DNA of 12,593 nucleotides from Desulfitobacterium sp. (GTDB lineage: Bacteria; Bacillota; Desulfitobacteriia; Desulfitobacteriales; Desulfitobacteriaceae). A program made the position numbers and the translations under genes. The notes under the pieces are model-generated. The model saw only the letters and a list, made by a program, of their open reading frames with translations, was not told where the DNA came from and did no database searches. This document shows, piece after piece, positions 6,936-12,593 of this stretch. The stretch is taken from positions 1 to 12,593 of the forward strand of contig JAAZLD010000108.1 in NCBI GenBank assembly GCA_012799495.1, read 5' to 3'. Position 1 is the stretch's first letter. Every line of letters begins with the position of its first letter.

Positions 6936-7783
6936 AAAACAAAGAGATTAACAAAAGACTCGCCAATGCCTTAGGGGAAGCACCTATAGATTTACTGGAG
7001 GAAATCAAATCTCAGCCAGTAAGGAAAATGGAAGAGCATGACTATATCACTAGGCAGGAGCCTATCAAGCCAAGGAATATCTATTGGAAACCATTTTTCT
7101 CAGCGGCAGCAGCTTTAGGAATTTTTATGCTGGCTTTTCTTGGTTGGTTTAACCAGTTCCGTGCTGTTGATAGCGTTGTCTACCTTGATATCAACCCTAG
7201 TATTGAAATTTCCACTAATAAAAGGGATGATGTAATCCAAATAAAGGGCTTGAATAAGGACGGTCAGGAATTAGTGGACTCTATCCAATATAAAGGGAAA
7301 GATGTCAATTCCGTTACTTTAGAATTGTTAGATGCACTATTAGAAAAAGGCACTATTGATGAGCGTCATCATACAATGCTGCTCTCTGTCCTCAATGAGA
7401 ATCAGGAAAAGAGTAGAAAACAAATGGCCCAACTTAATGAAGGGATCCATAATTACTTTAAAGGCCATCAGGTTAAGCCCATTGTTCTTAGACAATCCAT
7501 TGCCAGCACAAGTTCTTTAGAAGAATTTGCTGAAGAATATAATATTTCCTTAGGGAAGATGACCTTTATTAAAAACCTTATGATCCTCAACCCTGAATTT
7601 AAGGTAGAAGAGTTGGTTGACTTATCTATTCACGAGTTAATTGCCCTATCTCAAAAGACTGGTTTGGATCTGAAAAGAATCCTTGATATAGATGATGATG
7701 ACTTGAGGGAGTTAAAGGAATCATATTGGGATGATGAGGAAGACGACGATGACGACGATGACGATGATGAAGATGATGACTGA
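6932..7783 (+). CDS. Membrane anti-sigma factor with RsgI-like autoproteolytic (SEAL) domain and poly-Asp tail
   Basis: A 283-residue single-pass membrane protein. Residues 1-54 are the cytoplasmic, presumably sigma-binding part; 55-74 (FFSAAAALGIFMLAFLGWF) is the membrane helix; the rest is outside. Right after the membrane comes VVYLDINPSIEISTN, the conserved motif of the RsgI/SEAL domain in which the Asn-Pro bond (N88-P89) self-cleaves, a step needed for regulated intramembrane proteolysis in characterised RsgI proteins. A helical region (about 125-250) follows, and the last ~30 residues are almost only Asp and Glu. The N-terminal segment resembles neither the zinc anti-sigma fold (no HxxxCxxC) nor the usual RsgI_N beta domain by eye. 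The start overlaps the sigma stop (ATGA). Anti-sigma function is inferred from the pairing and topology. Confidence 0.82.
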   Translation: MKNKEINKRLANALGEAPIDLLEEIKSQPVRKMEEHDYITRQEPIKPRNIYWKPFFSAAAALGIFMLAFLGWFNQFRAVDSVVYLDINPSIEISTNKRDDVIQIKGLNKDGQELVDSIQYKGKDVNSVTLELLDALLEKGTIDERHHTMLLSVLNENQEKSRKQMAQLNEGIHNYFKGHQVKPIVLRQSIASTSSLEEFAEEYNISLGKMTFIKNLMILNPEFKVEELVDLSIHELIALSQKTGLDLKRILDIDDDDLRELKESYWDDEEDDDDDDDDDEDDD

Positions 7784-7875
7784 TTATGTTAAACACAACG
7801 AAAATACTATAAAAATGATGATCTAAATAGAAGAAATGGTGGTCGAAAAAGTTTTTTTAAATTTTTTTGAGAAAG

Positions 7876-7904
7876 ATGCAATAAAATACTGACCTTCTTC
7901 GTTA
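7876..7904 (+). promoter_or_regulatory. Second copy of the putative ECF promoter, upstream of the paralogue
   Basis: ATGCAATAAAATA (7876-7888), eight bases, CTTCGTTA (7897-7904). Element order and spacing are identical to 6286-6314, and both copies are followed by GAAAGG. Transcription near 7911 would leave a leader of about 130 bases before ATG 8041. This makes the downstream gene a probable target of the sigma factor at 6336. Confidence 0.62.
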
Positions 7905-8040
7905 CCTTTATAGAAAGGCAAACAGAAAGCTAGTAATAACAAATGAATCTAGGAAGAATTAAGAGTGAAACAGGATTTAAGAAAACTAGCAAAGCCAACA
8001 AAATTAAACGAAGTACAGAACAAGAATTAGGAGGAAGAAA

Positions 8041-9090
8041 ATGAATAAGATTAAGAATCAAAAGAAAAATAAAAGAGTGGGATTATTAGCTGGTCTTACA
8101 GGGATTTTAGGGGCTGCATTGCTAGGTGGGTTTTTGATGATGCCTTCCAGTGCTTTTACATTAGATGTAAACCCTAGTATTGAAATTAAAACTAACCGTT
8201 TAGACAAAGTTGTGGCAGTAAACCCTTTGAATCCAGATGCAGAAAATTTCTTAAAGGATTTTAAACTAAAAGATCGAGATGTTGATGATGTTATTGAAGA
8301 TTTGGTAGACCGGATGATTCTCACAGGTTATATCACAGGCGGAGAAGATAATATGATTATGGTTACAGTAGATGATGATACTTCTTCCGCCGCTGATCTT
8401 GAGAAAATCAATAAAATTATTGCAGCTTACCTAGAAAATAGACAGATCGAAGCAGCTATTGCTGGCCAAACTATCGATATGGATAAAACCGATATGAAAG
8501 TAGCTAGTGAATATCAAATTTCTCCTGGAAAATTAGAATTAATTAAAAAGATCATGGATGATGACGATAACTTAAACTTAGAAGAATTATCTGGTATCAA
8601 CTTACGAGAATTAGTAATAATGGCTAAAGCCTTGAATATTAAGCCTGATGAGCTTTTTGATGAATACTTGGATGCTCTTGAAGATGTCATAGAAGATTCC
8701 TTTGATTATGATGACGACAGAGATGACGATCGGGATGACGACAGAGACGATGGCAGAGAAAACACTAAGAAAAACTCTACTAAAACAGGTTCAAACAAAA
8801 ATACAGTATCAAATAAAGGTTCAAACAAAGTAGATAAAAAAGTCTCAACTGGAGGAAATAAGAAATCCGGCCTAATTAGCAGAGAGGAAGCTAAGAGAAT
8901 AGCCCTCGGTTTAGCCCAAGGCAAAATTGTAGAATTTGAACTTGATGAAGATGATGGACGCTATATCTATGAAATCGAGATCGAAGGAAATGGCATGGAG
9001 TATGAGATTGAGTTGGATGCTAGAACAGGTAAGGTTTTAGAATTTGAAGCAGATGAAGATGATGACGACGATGACGATGATGATAGATAA
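8041..9090 (+). CDS. Exported or membrane-anchored RsgI/SEAL-like protein with C-terminal PepSY domain and poly-Asp tail
   Basis: A 349-residue protein. Residues 1-12 are basic, 13-35 hydrophobic (signal anchor or signal peptide), and LDVNPSIEIKTN with the N44-P45 autoproteolysis-type bond follows at once. Residues to about 215 parallel the protein encoded at 6932, for example EYQISPGKLELIKK against EYNISLGKMTFIKN, so the two are paralogues. It has no cytoplasmic anti-sigma segment. After an Asp/Arg repeat (~222-238) and a Lys/Ser/Asn-rich linker comes a PepSY domain (about 279-335, ISREEAKRIAL ... YEIELDARTGKVLEFE) and a terminal run of nine Asp. AGGAGG at 8029-8034, 6 bases before ATG, fixes the start. 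Possible roles: co-sensor, decoy for the protease that activates the sigma factor, or metal-binding surface protein. None is proven by sequence. Confidence 0.75.
   Translation: MNKIKNQKKNKRVGLLAGLTGILGAALLGGFLMMPSSAFTLDVNPSIEIKTNRLDKVVAVNPLNPDAENFLKDFKLKDRDVDDVIEDLVDRMILTGYITGGEDNMIMVTVDDDTSSAADLEKINKIIAAYLENRQIEAAIAGQTIDMDKTDMKVASEYQISPGKLELIKKIMDDDDNLNLEELSGINLRELVIMAKALNIKPDELFDEYLDALEDVIEDSFDYDDDRDDDRDDDRDDGRENTKKNSTKTGSNKNTVSNKGSNKVDKKVSTGGNKKSGLISREEAKRIALGLAQGKIVEFELDEDDGRYIYEIEIEGNGMEYEIELDARTGKVLEFEADEDDDDDDDDDR
8706..8756 (+). repeat. Asp/Arg tandem repeat
   Basis: In-frame copies of GAT/GAC-rich 12-base units encoding DDDR (last copy DDGR) within the paralogue gene. Together with the GAT/GAC runs near 7729-7780 and 9049-9086 these are low-complexity tracts prone to length variation. 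Confidence 0.7.
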
Positions 9091-9115
9091 GAAAAAGTAA
9101 TTTAGTGCCATAAAA

Positions 9116-9156
9116 AAAGGTCACGGTTCATCCTAATATGGAGAACTGTGACCTTT
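9116..9156. terminator. Bidirectional terminator between convergent genes
   Basis: AAAGGTCACGGTTC (9116-9129) and GAACTGTGACCTTT (9143-9156) form a 14-pair stem with one G-U. An A run precedes it (T run on the - strand) and a T-rich stretch follows, so it can end the gene at 8041 and the - strand gene ending at 9161. Confidence 0.88.
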
Positions 9157-9160
9157 CATT

Positions 9161-11263
9161 TTATTTCGAGGCTTTGCCTAGAGCGTCGTTTACTGCGGCT
9201 ACGAAACCTTCCATGGTTCGGGTGGCACCAGCGATAGCGTCAATCTCGGTGGATTGGTTGGCGATGACTGCATCAATATATGTAGGGAAGGCAACTCCGC
9301 CAATATCGGTGGTTTCTTTATGTTCATCCACAGTTATGGCTGTGATTTTACCCCCTGAGACCGTAACAGTGACCTTAATATGGTCGCCAAAAACTCCTGG
9401 GCTAGCTCCTTGGTAGGTGCCATCTTTCCAATCTCCAGATGCGGCGACGGAATGAGTATAGATAGTGGTAGTACCACTTTCCTCTAGTTTTTTCGTACCA
9501 CCGGGAAGGGTAGCAGCATGCTTGCCTGCTAGACGACCAAAGGTGTAGCACCGTCCCAGTGAAAGACCTGTGGCGTGGAAGGGATAATCCACCCCACCGT
9601 AAAACTTTCCTCCCAGGTTGCCTACGCAATAGAGACCTTTAATAGGTTGTTTGTTTTGGTCTAGTGCTTGTCCGTGGGCGTTAGTATACACTCCAGAGCA
9701 TAGAGCAGAAACCCGAAGATGGCGGCGGATACCATAAAAAGGAGGTTTCTTAATGGGGTTCATCCATTTTTTATCTTTACCAAAGTCCTCATCTACACCT
9801 TTTGCGCAAAGTTCATTATATCGTTCTATAGTATCGATAAATGCATCTTTATCTTCGATACCTAGCTTCTCTGCTAGCTCTTCAAGACTGTCCGCTCGCC
9901 AAGTATCGATTAAATAGGTGAAGACTCCAGTGCGAGTCTCCCCATTGTGGGAAGCAGAGTATTCTTCATCGGAAATCTCAGGCATATACTTTTCCAGAAC
10001 AGTAGGAGGAACTACCGTTTCGAAGGCTGGATTATTTACATAATCGCTATCGAAAACCTGGCAATACCAGCCTAAGGAGCCCTTTTCAGGATCATCATAG
10101 TTTTTGCCACCTTTGTACATATCCTGATGGAGCATTATATCGTTCATATAGACAAAGCCGATGAACTCATTACAGAAACGCTTTCCTTTCATATTTACAT
10201 AAAGGAAGGGCTCTTCATACATAGGACCTGCATCAAAATCATGGAGCATTTTGGTATGTACGATATCTTCCATGACAGCCCCGGCAGTGATAGCCATTAG
10301 GTGTCCGTCTCCAGTTTTCTGGAACTGCTTTTTATCAAAGTTTGCTACATCGGGACACCAGTGTCTTACCATGGAGGGGTTGTTTTGGTAGTCACCGGTA
10401 GCAAGGATTACCGCTTTGTTAGCATTGAATTTAACATAGCTTCCGTCGGCAAGCTGGCCCACTACTCCTTTGACTTGGTCGCCATCTTTGATGACTTGGA
10501 CCCCTGGTGTGCTGTAATAAATTTTCATCCGGTCAGAATACTCTTCTGCAGCCTCGTCAAGGACATAGCTGAGAAAAGTTCCCGCATTATTAGGCTTCGG
10601 TCCTACCCAGGGTGCATACATATGGGCTTTAGCCTTACCGTAGTCAAATCTAGAGTAACGACCGTCAGTCCATTCCCCGGTGAAATCTTTACTAGTATCA
10701 ATATACATATAAAGGCCTTTATCATTAGGGTTTTCTGCTGTAGTGCCCATTAAACGTCCTCGTTTGTAGAGCCATTGAACTGCTTCTCCGGAACTCATAA
10801 CATAGGCTTTAAGAAGGTCAAAATCCGAACGCCAATTATTAAGATTGTTTGTGTGGTGGGCATATCGTAGAAGTCCCTCAGTATCGCTTTTTTCCACAAT
10901 AAGGCCAGAGCCACAGTTGCCTTGAGAAACTACAGCGCTTTGCTTTTGCAAAACAGCCACTGATGCCCCTTCCTCCGCTGCGGTAACTGCTGCTGGTACT
11001 CCAGCTGCTCCAGCACCTACTACAACGATATCTACTGTAACCTCTCCGGCAAAGTTGTTAATAGGATCAAGCTTTACCATGGAATCTTGGAATTGGTCAA
11101 GGGTAAGATTACCGGGAAGGGGAGTACCTCCCTGGCCGGTAGGAATATTATTAGATGGAGTTTTCTCATCGGTAGGTGTACAGCCAGTTAGTCCCACAAG
11201 ACCAACACCAGCCGCTCCTATGGCGGCAGTTTTAAAAAAGTCCCTCCGCGACATTTTACTCAT
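9161..11263 (-). CDS. Tat-exported FAD-dependent reductase with C-terminal flavinylated FMN domain (fumarate reductase/flavocytochrome c-like)
   Basis: A 700-residue extracytoplasmic flavoprotein. The N-terminus has a twin-arginine motif (SRRDFF, 5-10), a hydrophobic stretch and a lipobox LTGC with C28, so it is probably a Tat-exported lipoprotein. The FAD Rossmann motif VVGAGAAG is at 81-88; the rest to about 600 follows the fumarate reductase/flavocytochrome c flavoprotein layout, with the GLYCVGNLGG and ATGLSLGRCYTFGRLAG segments near its end. The C-terminal FMN_bind domain ends in DAIAGATRT; T681 of GAT is the expected site of covalent FMN attachment by ApbE. No CxxCH haem site is present, so electrons probably come from a separate quinol- or flavin-linked donor. 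The acceptor is unknown (fumarate, urocanate or another enoate are family examples). Start: GGGAGG 8 bases upstream. No partner gene is adjacent. Confidence 0.88.
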   Translation of the reverse strand: MSKMSRRDFFKTAAIGAAGVGLVGLTGCTPTDEKTPSNNIPTGQGGTPLPGNLTLDQFQDSMVKLDPINNFAGEVTVDIVVVGAGAAGVPAAVTAAEEGASVAVLQKQSAVVSQGNCGSGLIVEKSDTEGLLRYAHHTNNLNNWRSDFDLLKAYVMSSGEAVQWLYKRGRLMGTTAENPNDKGLYMYIDTSKDFTGEWTDGRYSRFDYGKAKAHMYAPWVGPKPNNAGTFLSYVLDEAAEEYSDRMKIYYSTPGVQVIKDGDQVKGVVGQLADGSYVKFNANKAVILATGDYQNNPSMVRHWCPDVANFDKKQFQKTGDGHLMAITAGAVMEDIVHTKMLHDFDAGPMYEEPFLYVNMKGKRFCNEFIGFVYMNDIMLHQDMYKGGKNYDDPEKGSLGWYCQVFDSDYVNNPAFETVVPPTVLEKYMPEISDEEYSASHNGETRTGVFTYLIDTWRADSLEELAEKLGIEDKDAFIDTIERYNELCAKGVDEDFGKDKKWMNPIKKPPFYGIRRHLRVSALCSGVYTNAHGQALDQNKQPIKGLYCVGNLGGKFYGGVDYPFHATGLSLGRCYTFGRLAGKHAATLPGGTKKLEESGTTTIYTHSVAASGDWKDGTYQGASPGVFGDHIKVTVTVSGGKITAITVDEHKETTDIGGVAFPTYIDAVIANQSTEIDAIAGATRTMEGFVAAVNDALGKASK

Positions 11264-11286
11264 AATTATTTCCTCCCATTACAGAG

Positions 11287-11314
11287 ATATAATAAGATGT
11301 ATTCTTTCTGTTAA
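11287..11314 (-). promoter_or_regulatory. Possible promoter of the - strand reductase
   Basis: On the - strand TTAACA (11309-11314) and TTATAT (11287-11292) are 16 bases apart, about 24 bases from the start codon. Both boxes are only partial matches. Confidence 0.35.
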
Positions 11315-11364
11315 GATGTGTTATTCCTGGTTTCTTTATACAATAAAAAAAGTTATGAAAAAGC

Positions 11365-11445
11365 AGAGCCAGACGAGCCAGGGGGACTGGTCAAATGGCA
11401 CGCTTGCGTGCCATTTGACCTGTCCCTCTGGCTCGCTCCTGGTTC
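11365..11445. repeat. Long imperfect palindrome, REP-like element
   Basis: The arms 11374-11403 and 11406-11435 pair over 30 positions with two non-Watson-Crick places, one of them G-T, around a two-base centre. The inner part is GGCACGC/GCGTGCC. A looser outer match (GAGCCAGA 11365-11372, CCTGGTTC 11438-11445) extends it. It is much more GC-rich than its surroundings and non-coding, and sits between divergent genes. It resembles the dispersed GGGGAC...GTCCC hairpins of clostridial genomes; being repeated elsewhere cannot be seen here. Confidence 0.75.
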
Positions 11446-11459
11446 ATAGTTCCTTAAAA

Positions 11460-11586
11460 TTTCTCAGAAATAGTTTCATTTTGAAAAAGAATTGGCGGAA
11501 TGAGACATATTTCTCAAATAGATTAAGGATATCCCTAGAGGGAAAATGTGAAAAAAACTGATAAAGTCTAGCTTTTTAGCCACATT
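11460..11586. promoter_or_regulatory. Cluster of short inverted repeats upstream of the sigma-54 promoter, possible activator sites
   Basis: TTTCTcAGAAA (11460-11470), TTTCAtttTGAAA (11474-11486), TGAGA...TCTCA (11501-11516), TCCCTagAGGGA (11532-11543) and AATGTG/CACATT (11545-11550, 11581-11586) all lie 20-145 bases before the promoter, where enhancer-binding proteins usually bind. Each is short and the region is AT-rich, so which one matters is unknown. Confidence 0.3.
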
Positions 11587-11602
11587 AGGGTGATTTTATT
11601 TT

Positions 11603-11619
11603 TTGGCATAGTTCTTGCA
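11603..11619 (+). promoter_or_regulatory. Sigma-54 (RpoN) -24/-12 promoter
   Basis: TTGGCATAGTTCTTGCA keeps the invariant GG (11605-11606) and GC (11617-11618) exactly ten bases apart and fits the YTGGCACGNNNNTTGCW consensus except at two positions. Transcription should begin near 11630 and needs an AAA+ activator, not encoded in this window. Confidence 0.8.
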
Positions 11620-11634
11620 ATGTTTTTCAGTGAA

Positions 11635-11693
11635 GTAAGCCTGGTAAGACAAAAAAGCTTACAAATCCCCCTAATCCTTGATAACAGGGATTT
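11635..11693 (+). promoter_or_regulatory. Structured 5' leader of the radical SAM gene
   Basis: Two back-to-back stem-loops start just after the predicted transcription start: GTAAGC (11635-11640) with GCTTAC (11657-11662), and AAATCCC (11663-11669) with GGGATTT (11687-11693). GGTAAGAC occurs at 11643 and again at 11699. No T run follows, so it is not a terminator; I recognise no riboswitch class. Confidence 0.4.
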
Positions 11694-11757
11694 AGAAAGG
11701 TAAGACGATTTAATTCGACTCAAAAATTATGCATCAAAATAAGAGAGGAAGAAGAAA

Positions 11758-12593
11758 ATGAACAAAAAGATCAAGGAAATTGTAGATAAAGCTCTAGGAG
11801 GTGGACTACTTACTGGTCCAGAACTGAAAGAACTTTTAGCCGTGGATTATTTATCAGAGGAATCCTTCTATATTCAATATGCATCTCGGAAAATGAGTAT
11901 TGAGACAACTAAAGGAAAAGGTGAGATTCATGGCCAAGTAGGATTAAACGTAGGCTTATGTCCAAAAAATTGTGAATTCTGCTCTTTTGCGGCAGTGAAT
12001 AAAGTCTTTGACAAGCCTAGCCAGTGTTCTTTAGAAGAAGTTATTGAAGGCTGTCTCGATTTTGAAAGAGAGGGAGCTAATGCTGTTTACCTTATGGCAA
12101 CTGCCACCTATAAATTTGAGGATTTCCTGAAGGTTGGTAAGGAAGTAAGAAAAGCCCTAAAAACCGATATACCTTTAATTGCTAATGTGGGAGACTTTGA
12201 TTACGAAGGAGCTAAAGCTTTAAGAGAAAGCGGATTTACTGGAATTTACCATGCTATTCGTTTAGGTGAAGGAGTTATCACTAGAATTGATCCAAAGACT
12301 AGAATGGAGACCGTCAAAAATGCCCATAAAGTAGGATTAGTTATCGGAACTTGCTTAGAGCCAGTAGGACCTGAACACACTCTCGATGAGCTAGTGGAAA
12401 AAACCCTCATCACCCGGGATATGAAACCAGGTTATAGTGGTGCAGGTCGGAGAATCACTATTCCAGGTTCACCTTTAGAAAAGCATGGTATGCGGAATTA
12501 TGCTGATATGGCTCATATTTTGGCAGCTGTGCGGTTAGCCATGGGTTATGACGTAGTAGGTAACTGCACCCATGAACCTAATTTACTTGGACC
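11758..12593 (+). CDS. BioB/HydE-type radical SAM enzyme (3' truncated)
   Basis: An open frame of 278 codons running off the window end. GAGG (11745-11748) precedes ATG by 9 bases. The radical SAM motif CxxxCxxC is C68, C72, C75 (LCPKNCEFCSFAA). The TIM-barrel layout follows the biotin synthase / HydE / PylB group, with VYLMATATYKF, a HAIRLGEG segment and GNCTHEPNLLG near the visible end. The Cys that hold the sacrificial [2Fe-2S] cluster of biotin synthase (97 and 128 in E. coli) have no counterpart at the aligned places, so this is probably not biotin synthase. The reaction is unknown. It differs from HydE encoded at 124 in sequence and genomic setting. It is driven by a sigma-54 promoter through a ~127-base structured leader, which implies a conditional catabolic or cofactor role. 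Confidence 0.8.
   Translation, partial: MNKKIKEIVDKALGGGLLTGPELKELLAVDYLSEESFYIQYASRKMSIETTKGKGEIHGQVGLNVGLCPKNCEFCSFAAVNKVFDKPSQCSLEEVIEGCLDFEREGANAVYLMATATYKFEDFLKVGKEVRKALKTDIPLIANVGDFDYEGAKALRESGFTGIYHAIRLGEGVITRIDPKTRMETVKNAHKVGLVIGTCLEPVGPEHTLDELVEKTLITRDMKPGYSGAGRRITIPGSPLEKHGMRNYADMAHILAAVRLAMGYDVVGNCTHEPNLLG

Noticed and set aside
8706..9087. GAT/GAC arrays as a CRISPR or DNA-level repeat element
   Set aside because: They are in-frame codon repeats for Asp/Arg without spacers; they reflect protein composition.
10301..10753. A 150-codon + strand frame antisense to the reductase
   Set aside because: It lies wholly inside the reductase gene on the other strand and has no recognisable domain or translation signal.
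11055..11561. A 168-codon + strand frame spanning the reductase 5' end and the palindrome
   Set aside because: It is antisense to a well-supported gene, then runs through the non-coding palindrome, has no ribosome binding site and shows no protein-like composition.

Overview
The window looks like a chromosomal piece of an anaerobic Gram-positive clostridium. The evidence is an AT-rich sequence with strong AGGAGG-type ribosome binding sites, a complete [FeFe]-hydrogenase maturation set, an RsgI-type autoproteolytic anti-sigma protein, and a Tat-exported flavin reductase carrying both an FAD and an FMN domain. The Peptococcaceae / Desulfitobacterium-like group would fit, but this is inference from gene content; no rRNA or species marker is present.

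Layout. (1) Positions 1-3895: the tail of a probable TM1266-type hydrogenase regulator, then hydE, hydG and hydF, closely spaced on the + strand. HydG makes CO and cyanide from tyrosine, HydE supplies the dithiolate-bridge precursor, and HydF is the GTPase scaffold that assembles the 2Fe subcluster and loads it into the hydrogenase. (2) 3896-4310: an AT-rich non-coding stretch holding an extended -10 promoter, a candidate ~65-nt structured RNA and two intrinsic terminators. (3) 4364-5976: a two-gene unit with a good housekeeping promoter, a perfect 11-bp inverted-repeat operator on the transcription start, a creatininase-family amidohydrolase preceded by an in-frame 6-codon mini-ORF, and a GntR/FCD regulator that probably controls the unit; it ends at an intrinsic terminator. 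(4) 6286-9090: an ECF sigma factor overlapping (ATGA) a membrane anti-sigma with an Asn-Pro autoproteolysis motif, followed by a separately promoted paralogue that has no cytoplasmic anti-sigma segment but carries a PepSY domain. Both membrane proteins end in poly-aspartate tails. The sigma operon and the paralogue share a 13-bp motif plus a second element at identical spacing, which looks like the promoter read by this sigma factor. (5) 9116-11263: a bidirectional terminator, then on the - strand a Tat/lipoprotein-signal FAD reductase with a C-terminal flavinylation (GAT) domain. (6) 11365-11445: a long imperfect palindrome resembling a REP-type element. (7) 11603 to the end: a near-consensus sigma-54 promoter, a structured leader, and a BioB/HydE-type radical SAM gene cut off by the window end.

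The best candidate for an undescribed system is region 4: a sigma/anti-sigma pair plus a decoupled sensor paralogue, all with outward-facing polyacidic tails, apparently under one ECF promoter. The sigma-54-driven radical SAM gene and the leader mini-ORF of the creatininase gene are the next most interesting.
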